The notes under the pieces are model-generated. The model did not search any database, was not told where the DNA came from, and was given only the letters and a program-made list of their open reading frames with translations. 64,000 nt of DNA from Flectonema sp. DT1601. Taxonomy: Eukaryota; Euglenozoa; Diplonemea; Diplonemida; Diplonemidae. The stretch spans positions 124,001 through 188,000 of the forward strand of contig OZ025832.1 of the NCBI GenBank assembly GCA_964019425.1, given 5' to 3'. Made by a program: the position numbers and the translations under genes. Shown here in pieces: positions 42,271 to 54,255 of the stretch (position 1 is its first letter; every line of letters begins with the position of its first letter).

Positions 42271-44139
42271 TTGAGAAACATCTGTTGAAAACAAAAAAGA
42301 ATGCACATGAGAAGAAGAAGAAGATGAACAAAAAAGAAAACCACCAATACAAAACTTTAAAAAATGCCTTGACAACCCTTGCCAAAGACGTCGCAGAAAA
42401 CCGAACGTTGCTGGAACACAACAAACCTGGGGCAGTAACAGGATAAGGGCGATTGGGTCGATATTGGATTACAAAAACAGATCCTTACCACCACAGACAA
42501 CTGTAACAGAAAAGGATAAGCAGCAGTTCGGATGATTAGATATCAATAAAAAAAATAACCAAACTAAAAACACACGAGCGAATAGCTAGAATGTAAAGTT
42601 TGTGTTATAAAATAGTGCCAACTAAAAAAATATATAAAAAAAAAAAAAAGAAAAAATGTAAAAACAAGAGGGAGTAGCAAAAATAAAAAAAAAGGTTTTA
42701 CGAAGCCTAGGAGCCAAGAGCCAGGAAAAGCTCACAGGGTAACAGTTACTATTATTATTATTGTTGTTGTTCGGAGTTATACCGCAGATTCAAAAAAAAC
42801 GTTTGAAAATTTCATCTCCGATAATTATTTCAAAGGGTTCTTACAGATAACGATTACAGCAATTATTTGCTTTTTCTTTTTTTTTTTTTTTAGTGTTCAA
42901 CAAAAAAAAAAAAAAAAAAAAAAAAAAAAGGTTTATGTTGCCCTCACACCCAATCTGCCGTTTCTGAAGACTCAGCAATGGATTTTATTGAACAAAAAAA
43001 TTTTTTTTAAAAAAAAAAAAAGAAGTGTAGGGAGATGATACCTTGACAATAATATGAGAAAATTATAATACATATCAAGGGTAAGTAATTAGGTTAACTG
43101 GTGCAAGGGGATAATTGTTTGAATAGGATGATTTAACAATCTGTTAAGGACAACAGTAAACTACAGTGATGGCTTGGCTTTGCCTTTTGAAGTAACTATT
43201 TAGGTTTCGAGAGTAATTCATTTTCCTCTTATCTCTATTCTCCGTCAAATATTGAAATTGAATTTTACCAGGGTTAGTGCAGTTGCTAAGTGTCCATTAT
43301 ATTAACAATCTGTTAAGGATAACAGTGAACTACGGTGATGGCTTGGCTTAGCCTTTTGAAGTAATTAGTAATCTATAAACCTCTTGAATCCACCCACCAG
43401 AAGTGTAGTTACCTTTCGGGAGCACTCTTCTATAATAATTCCAGAAAATGGTGGTGGGGAAAACCATAACCAAAAAAGTATAATAAATTTCAAATTACTT
43501 GTCAAAAAAAAAGAATTGGCAAACTTCACTTTTTTTACTCACTCACTCACACTTTTATTTTGTTTGTGCGCAACCCGGTAGAAAATCCTAATAAAGGAAT
43601 AGGTTAGTTACGCTGCCACTTCTCTTTCTACCGAACAATGGGTTTGTAGGTACAAAAAAAAAAAAAAAAAAAGTGTAGAAGGGAAAAAAGAAAAAAAAAC
43701 GTGTACTTTGTGTAAAAGTGCCTCCGCTGACAACTACTTTTTTTTTTTAAATTTTTTTATTTTTTTTTTTTTCCAGTCATATCTGAGGTACACAACCAAA
43801 CACAGCCAAAAGCTGCAGCAATAGGGAAGATGGTACACTCTTAACCGGTAGAAGACTAGTGGGAAAGGAATGAAAATGCAACTTAAAAAAAAAAAAAAAA
43901 ACCGACATGAGTCGGTTAAATATGGAACACTTAACGTCACGAGAGTAAATAAGTAGAAAAAAAAAAGATAACTAACACAAGGGAAGGGATCAAAAGTACA
44001 ACTGGTGGGAAGATAACTACTAACAAACAGCACACAGCTGTGTAGACATACAAAATTGCATTACTTTGCTTAGGGTAAACTATTCTTAACTTTCGTTCTT
44101 TAACTTACATAGGAGCACCGGATAGAAAAACTTTATTTG

Positions 44140-44173
<34 letters not shown>

Positions 44174-44207
44174 CCTTTCCCGATTCTGACCACAAATAAC
44201 GTTACAT
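42271..44207. other. Spacer upstream of PP1 copy 2, with family-B relics
   Basis: About 1.9 kb without a credible gene. It has long A or T runs (42640, 42880, 42902, 43010, 43650, 43740, 43885, 44145). It also has two direct B-like segments: 43137-43206 and 43306-43374 share TCTGTTAAGGA, CAACAG or TAACAG, GTGATGGCTTGGCTT and CCTTTTGAAGTAA. The first is preceded by AGGGGATAATTGTTTGAATAGG. Confidence 0.55.
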
Positions 44208-44834
44208 TCAACTTGCCTGTGGAGACAGTGACACGATAAGAGTCGCAGCAAGCGCGATCTTTGTCGTTGTCGATGTCGTTTTTGAAAGTACAGACAACAG
44301 AACTGACGGGATGACTAATTTTGGTGCGTCTTTCAGAGTACCAATAACCAATAAAGTTAACACAAGGGTTGTTAAGAGGTAGATCGTTCTTCCTCGATTT
44401 TGAGATCTCCAGCTAGAGATGTCACGCAGGAGGGTTGAAACTCGTGAAGATAATGGTGACGGCAGGTTGTTCTCTTGGGCTCGTCCAATTTGAACCAGAG
44501 CGGACTCGATGACTTCCAATCTGAGATTTAGTTCAGACTTTGGAACTCTCACAACTGATGATGTTGGAGTGTCAGTTCTCGTGTACACACTCACCTCTGA
44601 ACGTGTGGTTGTTGGTACTAATAAACTAGGGCTTGATAACGGAGTGTACGGACTCATCATGCCAACACTACCTCCACTACCTAACTGCTTTGGCGGTGTT
44701 GCAAATAATTGCGGTGTTGTTATCTTTCTCTCTGCATGTTTTGGTGATGGATATTGCTTTGCAGGGGCGCCTTCCAAATCTTCAAAGCTCCCAATAGCCA
44801 TAATGTTCCTCATGATTAGTTCGTTTGTTTTCAT
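44208..44834 (-). CDS. Small protein with C-terminal hydrophobic hairpin
   Basis: 208 residues. Residues 1-105 are polar, rich in Ser, Thr and Pro (PSPKHAERKITTPQLFATPP), probably disordered and cytosolic. Residues about 105-145 are amphipathic helix (SELNLRLEVIESALVQIGRA). Two hydrophobic segments follow: TIYLLTTLVLTLLVIG (about 150-165) and LVIPSVLLSVL with IALAATLIVSL near the end. This is the layout of a tail-anchored or hairpin-anchored membrane protein. The start MKTNELIM at 44834 could instead be the ATG a few codons on. Family not recognised. Confidence 0.75.
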   Translation of the reverse strand: MKTNELIMRNIMAIGSFEDLEGAPAKQYPSPKHAERKITTPQLFATPPKQLGSGGSVGMMSPYTPLSSPSLLVPTTTRSEVSVYTRTDTPTSSVVRVPKSELNLRLEVIESALVQIGRAQENNLPSPLSSRVSTLLRDISSWRSQNRGRTIYLLTTLVLTLLVIGTLKDAPKLVIPSVLLSVLSKTTSTTTKIALAATLIVSLSPQAS

Positions 44835-45544
44835 TATACCTTCATGTGACTAGACCAGTGGATTCCTGAATAGAACACGATAAATAAATTAGAATTAAAA
44901 AAAAAAAAAAACTTTAATCACCGTAATTAATTTTCGGTCAACGACCTTCACATAAACAAAGTCTCACAAAAAAATGAAAACTTGTGTGAATCCGTCAAGG
45001 AATACCGTCTCCGAATTGCTAATTCAGGACAAGTCAAGACTAAAATGGATTTTTTTTTTTTTTTTTTTTTTTTTTTGCATCGACGGTGATCAAATAATCG
45101 AACAGAGGAGCGTTTTCCGAATGAAAAGTTTTTTTCAATTTTTTTCAAACTCAACCTCACTCGTGGGATAAAAAAAAGAGCAAGCAAAAAAAAAAAAAAA
45201 TAATAATAACAACGCCGTCGATAATCAGTAATTATAAAACAGACGAATTTCTATTTTATAAAGTAAAATTTTTATTTTTATTTTTATTTTTATTTATTTT
45301 TTTTTTTTCTCGAAGTTTTTTTTTTTTTTTTTTTACCTTCTCTTCGTAGTCACATCAGCAGCATACTGGTTTGCAAGCCAATGCAGCTATTCTAGAAAGC
45401 AATAAAAAAAATATGTTCTCTGACTTGTGTTTACAGGTTTTCGATAAATGATTCTATTCCTGTTGTTAGGGCAGTAATAACCACTAGTAAGGGCTTCTTC
45501 CGAAGGTACACATCATGAAATACACCAGAAAGGATATTGTGCAA
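44835..45544. other. Spacer and 3' region of the amino-acid permease
   Basis: Contains T or A runs at 45049, 45186 and 45320 and an ATTTTT microsatellite at 45270-45298. Directly after the permease stop (45545) the same frame stays open for 37 codons down to about 45431 and encodes a hydrophobic stretch (PLLVVITALTTGIESF). No independent gene recognised. Confidence 0.5.
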
Positions 45545-46852
45545 TTAGTGGCCATCACTATTTAGTTTGCTCAGCGCATCCATGGTTCCTAAATAGGCGG
45601 CGATCAATCCTAGGATCACGATTGTTCCTTCACGTAATACGGCTGTTTTATAGATTATTGCTATTGTTGAATTCGTGTTTTTTTTTTTTTTTTTTTTTTA
45701 AAAAGATTTCATACCAATAAGCCGATATCCTCTCAATTTCAAAGAGAACAAAGCAGGGAAGATAAATGCTAACAAAGCACATGTAGATGACCCAACAAGA
45801 ACAATAAAATTAGAAAATGAAGGTACCAACGTCGCCACCGCTGCCGCAGCTGTAATGACACAAATTCGCATTATATTGTGACGCAATTCGGTATTTCCTT
45901 GATAACCCCGAGAAGCCATTGCTTGTTCTAAAATATGGTAAACAGGAAACATCATAACCGGAAACGTAAAGTATAGCCCCGTTGAAACTGACAGTTGAAC
46001 CATGGCAGTCAAAATATCAAACGCTGGAAGATTCGAAGCAATGCTCTCTCTTACTGCTACACCGTATGCTTTGTATCCGGCATATCCTATTCCCCAAAAT
46101 AAAAATGTCACTAATGCTATGTTAAGCCCCCAAATAAGTTTAAAATTATCTTTATGACGCATTGCATTTTGGATTGGAATGACCATGCCTATGCCTTCGT
46201 AGCAGTATATGCAAACACCAAAAAAGTAAGGAATCCGACCCTCATCAGAAAGAACCCTTTGAGGCTCGTTATCCCATGAATTTATTTCTTTATAACAATA
46301 ATAAAAAATAGTTGACAGCGTGAAGGCCATTGAAATGTCCGCGACGATTGAGAATTTTCCAAGGTATTTCAGATGCCGTAAAAACGACAGTAATATCTCT
46401 CCAGGTACACAAAGCCAAATGTAGGGGACATTTCCCGGTGAATTCGCTATAATTGAATGCAAATTATTCGATATAAGTATCAAATACGCCGTACAAAAAC
46501 CAAACTGGGTTATCACAAGCGATACGTCGACAAGTTTCGCGCCTATCCAACCATAGGCATGGAAGCCTACGTCTCCGTATCCTGTTACGGGTTTTCCGGT
46601 GTTCTCAAGAAAGAGTTTACAATCAACAAGTAAAAACATGCAGTGAAGACATATAAAAGCCACTGTCACCATAACTATAGTTCCTGTATAGAGTCCTACT
46701 TTACTAAACGCGTAGGGTAAGTCTAAAATACCAGCTCCAACGAATGCTATAAAACTGTTCCCAAGAGTGGCAATATTTCCTGCTAAGTGATCGTCTTTTT
46801 TTTTAGTTACTATTTTGCTGGAAGGTGCGTCTTCTTCAACTCCATTTTTCAT
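45545..46852 (-). CDS. Amino-acid/auxin permease family transporter (SLC36/AVT-like), two exons
   Basis: Exons 45715-46852 and 45545-45660 join to 417 residues. The N-terminus (about 1-25) is hydrophilic. The first membrane segment carries the AAAP signature-like NSFIAFVGAGILDLPYAF, followed by about ten further hydrophobic segments. The second exon supplies the last transmembrane helix (VILGLIAAYLGTMDAL), which gives the usual 11. The 54-nt intron starts GTATGA, has a run of A near its 5' half and ends CAACAATAG. Expected role: proton- or sodium-coupled amino-acid transport at the plasma or a lysosome-like membrane; substrate not predictable. Without the intron the frame stops early, truncating the last helix. 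Confidence 0.88.
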
Positions 46853-47649
46853 TTTTTTATATTTTTTTTTTCTTTCTTTCTTTCTTCCCCCTTATATAAA
46901 AATAAAAAATATTATTATTAAAACTACTCTCAAACTCTGTTTTTAAAAAAAAAAAAAAAAAAAAAACGGTTATGGCTCAAAATTCACCACCTGGTGGCCC
47001 AAAATACACCAAACCTGTGAGACCGGGACTCCGACCTGACTGTGCACCCTGGGGTTCCATTATTCACATTTTTGTTTACGTTGCTATTAAAGTGAGGTAA
47101 AAATAATGTGACCTTATCCTTTTACTTCTTTTTTTTTCTTAAGATACAAGTATTGCTGCCGCCAATTAAAAAAAAAAAAAGGCCAACCGCGAAGAAGAAT
47201 ACAAGCTTTTGTGGAAGTGAAGAAACTACTAATATAAAAAATAAAAATAAAAAAAAAAATCGCTGATTGAAAAATAAACGAAAAGAATAGTCTGTCGGTA
47301 CTATTTTTATTTTTTCCCTACCGGTTTCCAATACCAGAATGTGAGCCGTGTTAAAAGAACAAATAGGAGGGAACGATTCCCCGGGTTACAGGATTGGATT
47401 ATTAATAAATATCACTGCTTACAGTACATCAACGTATCAAAAGAACTAAATCCTGTTGTAGCCTGTAAAGGCATACAACGCAACAAACAGCTACCAAAGA
47501 AATAATAGCAGGCTGCTGAAATGTGTAAAACATTGAAAGGCAACTAAACAAAAAAAAAAAAAAGGCATGAGGCTGTGTAAAAGAATTAAAAAAGAAAAAA
47601 AAATGGTAAAAATATAGCGTTACTCACCCTCTCCCAGTTTATGTATGTG
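46853..47649. other. Spacer between permease and receptor cyclase 1
   Basis: Contains a TTTC microsatellite near 46870, an A run at 46945 and a small plus-strand ORF (listed separately). The remainder to 47649 includes A runs at 47170, 47255 and 47550 and the likely 3' untranslated region of the cyclase. Nothing else seen. Confidence 0.5.
46972..47100 (+). CDS. Possible 42-residue ORF on the plus strand
   Basis: MAQNSPPGGPKYTKPVRPGL followed by PDCAPWGSIIHIFVYVAIKV. Its GC content is above that of the surrounding spacer. It opposes every other gene and starts right after an A run. It may be a gene fragment or a chance ORF; no family recognised. Confidence 0.2.
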   Translation: MAQNSPPGGPKYTKPVRPGLRPDCAPWGSIIHIFVYVAIKVR

Positions 47650-50616
47650 TCACCAAGCTAGTTTGCCACCCTTCATGAGTTCACTGTGTCTGGCCATCGA
47701 AACTACTGCTTGGGTAGGTAGCTTTAATAAAAGTTTATTAAAAACTGACCACTTTACAATGTCGTTGCTTCCATCTACACTCGAATGTAATGCGCTTCCA
47801 GATTTAATTGTATCAGAATCTTTTATAATTCGATTCTTGTTAGAGATGTCTTTGTTTTCCAACAACACTTTAAAGAATGCAGAGATCAGCTTGAGATCCA
47901 ATATAATATTGTCTTGAACAGGGACCATGATCATATCAGATGCTTGAGACACGGAAAGCCCTTCGGGACCGAAGAATCTTCGCAAGGTTTGAGTAGCATC
48001 TATCAATTCACCACGTTCTTGAACTATTGTCATAGAATCTTTATGTGACATATTTTCACTTGTGTTGCCTGTTTCCACATCAGGTTGCGGTGGTTCGAAA
48101 CGAGTACAATTACGCAATTCTGCGAAGTTTCTGTTCGCGAATCTCTCAGGGAGGATCTGAACACATCCAATTGGATCAGAGATCCCCTTAAATTTAAATG
48201 CTCCTAAATACTTGCAATCGACATTGTGATTTATCTCAGCCAGATAATCCTCAGCAGATCCATAAGCCGCCTCTGTTAGTAAAGCTTGCCCTCCAGCACC
48301 AGCATCGGTTACTCTTGCACAGCTGTTTATGATATTACCTTCGTAGTCGTATCCTCCCTGTGGTGTTGTTTTTACAACACAATCACCATAATGAACTCCA
48401 CTACGAACTCTCAGACCATGAAACAGTGAAGATATCGTCTCACACGACTCATGTTCTAATAAAGGATTAGGCCAAGTCTCATCATATAACTCAACTTGTA
48501 AATCACAGCTAAACTCCACTGCGTCGATCGCCGATGAGAAGGCAATCATGAAAGCATCTCCGATTGTTTTTACTTCGTATCCTCGGTGTTTGTTGATAAG
48601 ACGTCGGAAGATTTTGTGATGAAGATTTAAAGCCTCAGTCATTTCTTCTGGATACAATCCCCAAAGAGAAGACGACGATTGGATATCCGTAAATACGACT
48701 GCAATAGGCCCATGAGTTGGTGCGAATTTCGTCATATCTCTAATCCGATTCTTTTCTTTTTTATAAAGAAAATACACAATGACAACAGTAATCAATATAA
48801 TACCAACAACAGGTGGGACAACATATTTAATCGGTGATTCACGTGAAGGTGGTGGAGGACGACGAGGTACACACGGCATAGCACCAGACACAGGATGAAA
48901 CAACCCCTGCATACATCGAATACAAGTTTCCCATTCCAAATCCCAACGCTCCTCATCAGTGCAATCAGAAGCTCCCTTTGCATACTGTTTATACACTAGA
49001 TTAAATGTTGTTGTTATGGAGTTTTGTATTCCTGGAGTGTAAGGACTATTTTCTCTAAGATACGATAATACGGTTCCGTATTGATCTGTTTGTGTTATCT
49101 CTAACTCACCGGAGTGTGTTTTAAAATCATAACCATCACCTCCATGACATAAATAACTATTCGTGACGATTCTGTATTGTCTCTGCATGTCGATATCTGA
49201 CCAATTTCCAGGTTTATTTTGATAAAGAATAGAAGTAATTCGTTTACCTGCTTCAAGCGATGGATTGAACGAATAACGAAGTCCAGTTATTTGTAGGAAC
49301 CTACCTGGAATTTCTGCAGAGGAGTTCAGTTGACCGTCTGTTCCAACAAACATGACCGACGCTTCGAGGATTCTATGTATTTCAGCGGCAGAAACGTTGA
49401 AATAACAAAGCGTATTCTTATAAGGAAACGCTGCACTTAGTTGGGATCCTCGAACTGGACCTGCTTTCCAACCTCGTTTAGCACTTCCTCCGTTAGTCAA
49501 TGAAATGTCAACTTCTCTGGGTATGGTCATGGCTGCAGTGAGAAGGGCTCCTAGCTCACATTCTTTATACAAACACGGAGAGTTAAAGACTCCATCGGTT
49601 AGAACGTTACCGTCAGGCATCGCAGTCACACTGTCGCAGAATACTTTATCTTGCTTTGCTGAATCTGAAATATAATTTTGAATAATTGAACTGTGCATAT
49701 GATAGTAGCTGTTAAGTAAGTGTTCCGGAATATCAACTGTTGGAAGTGCTACTGGCGTCACTGCTATTAGTGTTGTCCCGTCAAACGTCAATGAAATATC
49801 GTCTACACGGTATTCCAAAGCTGATATTTGAATCACAAATACTGTTCGTTTATTTATTAAGATTGTCTCAACTACTGCTGGTTTCGGATCTGACGAAACC
49901 ACCGCATCCACGTAAGCAATCACATCTACTATGCCACCTTCGACGTATAATAGCGCCTCACTTTTTGTTATTTTATGTGGACAATGAACGACTATGTGAG
50001 TTATGCCTAGGACGTATTTAAGGTATTTGGAATACCCTACAACGTTGCTAATTGAAATCGTGGGATACCAAAACTGTTCAGGCCATGTCACTAGAATTCC
50101 TAATTTAACACCAGGGATTGGATTGCTACCTGTGTAGTATTTTAAAAACCCTCTCCATGATAGTTCAGAATCAGCGACATTACTTGCTACTGTTGGAAAT
50201 CCTTTCTTGTTGTACTTGTCAATAATTGAGAGTGCATCTCCTATTTTTCTCCTTTCAGAAAATGCGTCAGGATCTGTAAGGTACATACAGTCAAAACCCG
50301 CACCCATAAACAATTCATAATTAATTTCTATCCAACGTGGGTGAGTAGAAACAAGTCTCGATATTGACAGAACCGATGCCATTTTAATTGTCGCGTTAGC
50401 AGTTTTTTCAGCGTCGTGAACCACTGAAACCTGTCTTGCAAAACCTGCTTTACAAACATCCTCAGACACATTTTGACAGGGAGATCCCCATTTTCCGTAT
50501 GGCTGCAATGGTGCAACTTGCACTATAAAGATCTTCACCACACTAACTTGGCAGTTCACTCCCCCCAATTGAAGTATCATGAATGCTAATAGGAACGATA
50601 AGGTCATCGTTGACAT
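47650..50616 (-). CDS. Receptor adenylate cyclase with 5'-nucleotidase-like ectodomain, copy 1
   Basis: 988 residues from MSTMTLSFLLAFMILQLGG. A signal peptide (1-23) leads an ectodomain whose second half (about 350-535) matches the 5'-nucleotidase C-terminal domain: ECELGALLTAAM, DISLTNGGSAKRGW, FPYKNTLCYFNV, GRFLQITGLRYSFNP, NSYLCHGGDGYDF. The first half has the place of the metallophosphatase domain but lacks the usual metal motifs (DxH, GNHD), so it is probably non-catalytic. A Cys-rich stalk (CIRCMQGLFHP) and one membrane helix (about 597-618) follow. The class III cyclase domain (about 635-830) keeps both metal Asp (D644, D687), K683, D757, N764 and R768. It is followed by NRNFAELRN, as in trypanosomatid cyclases. 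A C-terminal helical region of about 150 residues is unassigned. Confidence 0.9.
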   Translation of the reverse strand: MSTMTLSFLLAFMILQLGGVNCQVSVVKIFIVQVAPLQPYGKWGSPCQNVSEDVCKAGFARQVSVVHDAEKTANATIKMASVLSISRLVSTHPRWIEINYELFMGAGFDCMYLTDPDAFSERRKIGDALSIIDKYNKKGFPTVASNVADSELSWRGFLKYYTGSNPIPGVKLGILVTWPEQFWYPTISISNVVGYSKYLKYVLGITHIVVHCPHKITKSEALLYVEGGIVDVIAYVDAVVSSDPKPAVVETILINKRTVFVIQISALEYRVDDISLTFDGTTLIAVTPVALPTVDIPEHLLNSYYHMHSSIIQNYISDSAKQDKVFCDSVTAMPDGNVLTDGVFNSPCLYKECELGALLTAAMTIPREVDISLTNGGSAKRGWKAGPVRGSQLSAAFPYKNTLCYFNVSAAEIHRILEASVMFVGTDGQLNSSAEIPGRFLQITGLRYSFNPSLEAGKRITSILYQNKPGNWSDIDMQRQYRIVTNSYLCHGGDGYDFKTHSGELEITQTDQYGTVLSYLRENSPYTPGIQNSITTTFNLVYKQYAKGASDCTDEERWDLEWETCIRCMQGLFHPVSGAMPCVPRRPPPPSRESPIKYVVPPVVGIILITVVIVYFLYKKEKNRIRDMTKFAPTHGPIAVVFTDIQSSSSLWGLYPEEMTEALNLHHKIFRRLINKHRGYEVKTIGDAFMIAFSSAIDAVEFSCDLQVELYDETWPNPLLEHESCETISSLFHGLRVRSGVHYGDCVVKTTPQGGYDYEGNIINSCARVTDAGAGGQALLTEAAYGSAEDYLAEINHNVDCKYLGAFKFKGISDPIGCVQILPERFANRNFAELRNCTRFEPPQPDVETGNTSENMSHKDSMTIVQERGELIDATQTLRRFFGPEGLSVSQASDMIMVPVQDNIILDLKLISAFFKVLLENKDISNKNRIIKDSDTIKSGSALHSSVDGSNDIVKWSVFNKLLLKLPTQAVVSMARHSELMKGGKLAW

Positions 50617-52151
50617 GTTGTTATTATGCAGCACTTGGTAGGCATGCAACCTGAAGTTAGAAAATGGGTATAATTTAAACCAAAATCATAAAAAACATTC
50701 ACAAAGCAGTGCAAGGTTCTGTTTCTTACCAAAGACAAACGAAGTTGTCAAGAAACGAATTAAGCAATCACAATATCAATAACGTAGCAAACTACGTACA
50801 CAAACCAGAAAATGAGGGTCAGCCATCGACCTTCAAGTCGCCGAAGTTCGGAAAGGAGCAATACATCTACGTCAGTTGGAATAAAGAGGGTCTGCCACCA
50901 CGGCAGTTTTTTTTTTTTTTTTTTTTGAAAAGAAAACAATCATAACAAACATAAACCGAAAAGACCCCTGTCGCATACTGCAACACCAAACAACAACAAG
51001 ACTCTAGAACCAGAAAATACGCAATCCACATACTTCCGTGAGTCTACAGGATTATATACGTGAGAGGGTGAAAGTGAGGGAAACCAATATCTTCCCCAAC
51101 ACCAGTAGTTTGAGAAATGTATATTACTTTTTTGTCACTTATTGAGAATGTACTCAACAGTTGACACGATTTTTTTTTCTTTTTTTCTTTTTTCTTTTTG
51201 CCACGTAGACTGAAGACAGGATATCACACGGCCTCGGATTGCCAGTACGATGTGACGTATGGAACTTGCCTCTCTTACTGCCAAAGGAGAATCAGTAAGG
51301 GAAATGCAACATCCGAAAAAAAATATATACACCCAATGACGCATCAGTCAAAAAGGTACAACAAAATGATGACTCAAACGATTTGATGATTGCAAGGGAA
51401 CAGAGTAAAAACAACTAATGGTGAATGATGTTTAAAAAGAAAAAAGAAAAGAAAAGAAACAATTCATCCCTCAGTCAAGACACACAAAAAAATGCTTAAA
51501 CCGCATTATAGTATAAGGGAGGGTTTTGTCGTTGTTATTGTTTTTTGTTGTTGTTGTTTTTTTTAATACAGAAAAAAAACACAAAAAAAAAAAAAAAAAA
51601 AAAAAAAAAACACACACCCACCCACCACGAAGGTCTTACGCAGAGCATAAGATTATCTCCTCTGGCTTTCTTTTTTTCGTGTTTTAAGTACGAGGCGATT
51701 AAGAAACCGAAATAATTGGATTTTTCATCTTATCCAATCGCCTTCAGTTAACTTCAAAAAACCAAAAAACTAAAAAAAAAAAAAAAAGGTTCCGTTTGAT
51801 GTAGGTATAGTATTGCCTTCCCCCTTTTATTTTAGGTACCAATGCTTATTCGGTAGTAGAAAAAAGGGGAAAAAAAAGAGAGAAAAAAAAAAAAACAACA
51901 AAATCAATACATCAAAATGGAATTATAACGACAGACACCTTTTGTATTTTTGCAAAACCGATGATAATTTGGCAATGTATATGTGGGGGGAAAAAAAAAA
52001 AAAAAAAAACAAGAAAACTTTAAAATACTCAGAAGTTAGTTATTTAATCCAACGTTTCTGTATATTATGAGTGCTCCAGGAGGGTAACTCACAGTAACAC
52101 AGGACCCAATCCGTAGCCATATCCGAAGATTTAGCAAATAAAAAAAAGGGG

Positions 52152-52250
52152 GATGAAACTTTGACAATGTAAAAACAGTAACAACTTTAGGTATTAAAGA
52201 AAACAAAATTAATATCAAGTACTTGACTGAAAAGAAAGGGGAAAAAAAAC
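52152..52250 (+). repeat. Dispersed repeat family E, copy 5
   Basis: Starts GGGGGATGAAACTTTGACAA and continues through CAGTAACAACTTTAGG and AATATCAAGTACTTGACTGA. Closely matches the copies at 9382 and 12931. Confidence 0.6.
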
Positions 52251-53056
52251 AGAAATAATCATGGTTATAGCAACCCCTCTACAAATCAGCCAATCATATT
52301 ATGTGATTTAAAGAAATAGCTGAGATTTCAATAAAAATATGGGCACTAAGACATCGTTCTGGTAGTGCCTATTACTACTCTACCTTCCCTGTGTTACATC
52401 ACAGTATAGGTTCTTGTTAAACTTAACAACAGGGATCAGTTTGGTGCAAAAAAAAAAAAAAGAAAAAATAAATTTCATAAAAATTGTGTGAGGCACTTTT
52501 TTTTGAAAAAAAAAAAAAAAAAGGGAAAAAAGAACCTCACAGAATTACCCATATTTTTCCACGGAGGTGCTACAACTACGAGATTTAAAAAAAAAAAAAA
52601 AATCTCACTACAATATAAATCATTCAGGGAAACAAGACTGGAGGTTTAATGTGTTGAATTTATAAAATACAACTGTTTTGTATCGCGTTAACATAAACGA
52701 TAGTTTAACATCTGTTAAGGATACAGTGACTATGGTGATGCTTAACTTAGCCTTTTAAAGTAACTATTTAGGTTTCGAGAGTAATCCATATACCTCTTTA
52801 CCTCTATTCTCTCTCATCAGTATGGAGTAGAAGTAAGCCAATCAATTATTAAGACTGAAACACTCCAGTTTTGCAGGACTAGTTACTTTTTATTTATTTT
52901 ATTAAAATATAAACTGGGAAACAAGACTATTCAGGAGGGTTGAAATACTTTGAACGTATTTATGAAGAAATAAATATCTGTATAGGACCAGAGTTAACTG
53001 AAAATAAACATCAGTTTTGAAACAGTCGACTGAAGGTAGGTAAACACTCAGGGGGG

Positions 53057-53169
53057 TTAACAGTTTGATTTTGTACGTAAAATACAAATGTATTGTATCA
53101 TAAACAACACAACGATAATTTAACATTAGTTAGATACAGTGACTAGGTGTGATGCTTAAGTTAGCCAAG
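53057..53169 (+). mobile_element. Short TSD-flanked element, family B, copy 3
   Basis: A 113-bp element with the same core as 4060. It is bracketed by an exact 15-bp direct repeat AAACACTCAGGGGGG at 53042-53056 and 53170-53184. The element ends TTAAGTTAGCC. Confidence 0.7.
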
Positions 53170-53400
53170 AAACACTCAGGGGGGATAATTAAAGGACTTG
53201 ACAAGATTTCGGCACAATTAGCTTTAGCTAAACAGAAACATCAGAGATTCGAATGATGACTACGAGAGGTCCGGGTAGCCCGCATCAGTAACGACCCAAT
53301 CGCGAAGATTGTAGTTTCATAGTATTGGCTGGCTTATTATTATTATTATTATCATTTCGTAAGTCTAAGAAATACTTCAAAAAAGAAAAATTAATGGGGG

Positions 53401-53636
53401 GGGGGAAGACCGTTTGATTAGGTTCTTTACGAATATAAATCTCTGTATTGTATCAGAACTCTATAATGAAATTAAAAAAAACCCATGACACAAGTGACTA
53501 AAATGTTAATACAGGCTAACACTCTACAATTGACTTACTTGCTCTACATTATAATCAATGTTTCTAACTTATCTGCATACATGTCTCTTTTTCCGTGTTG
53601 TCATTCAGTGCAGTACGGAATCGAGTTATTCAATTA
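53401..53636 (+). repeat. Dispersed repeat family C, copy 2
   Basis: Starts GGGGGAAGACCGTTTGATTA and ends ATTCAATTACG. About 95 percent similar by eye to 31786-32026, but it stops about 130 bp earlier on the right. No duplication of its flanks was found. Confidence 0.65.
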
Positions 53637-54169
53637 CGGAGGAAAGAGAAGAAGAAAATATCAGACATCAAACAGAACAAGAAAACAAGAAAAGCTAGAT
53701 TGATAGTTTGAATGAAACATAACAGCGACAACGACATTATCAAAAAAAACCCCCAAACAGGATTTCAAGAATTCAGCATTCGTTGTTCTTTTTAATAGTT
53801 TCCTTTTAAAAAAAAAAACCTTTAGCTACGCAGACAAAAAAAAATAATAAATAAAAAAAAAAGTGTGATTGATATAAACCCCACAAAGCGTCCCTGAAAA
53901 AAATAATCAACCACCAAGACTAACTTAGCAGCCTCAGTTACAAAATAGTGCACTAAATCAAGGCACAAAAAAATACATTGTTCTGCTGTTTTAGTTAAAC
54001 ACTGCGGAATACGTAGGAGGCCTTAATCTCATGATACTTGTCCCTTCATTCCACTATTTTTTTTTAATTTTTTTTTTTTCCTTTTTTTGATGATTCAAAA
54101 TTATTAAAAAAAAGAACTGGCCACAGTTAGTTTGTTTATATAATTGCTCTTACCCTTTTTGAGTACTCG

Positions 54170-54255
54170 TGGAGTGGTTGTACGTAAAATACAAATGTTT
54201 TGCATCATAAACAACATAACGATAATTTACATTAGTTTTAGATACAGTGACTACA
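54170..54255 (+). mobile_element. Short TSD-flanked element, family B, copy 4 (5'-shortened)
   Basis: An 86-bp element starting inside the family core (GTTGTACGTAAAATACAAAT) and ending GATACAGTGACTAC. It is bracketed by the 8-bp direct repeat AGTACTCG at 54162-54169 and 54256-54263. Confidence 0.55.

Noticed and set aside
42271-42375. 35-codon N-terminal extension of PP1 copy 2
   Set aside because: It lies upstream of the acceptor TTTTCAACAG and has no counterpart in copy 1. The shared start is MTxTTVDVDV.
50709-50945. Plus-strand ORF of 78 codons (STFKSPKFGKEQYIYVSW)
   Set aside because: Some coding-like character, but it opposes the gene cluster, ends in a T run and has no recognisable family, so it is not supported as a gene.
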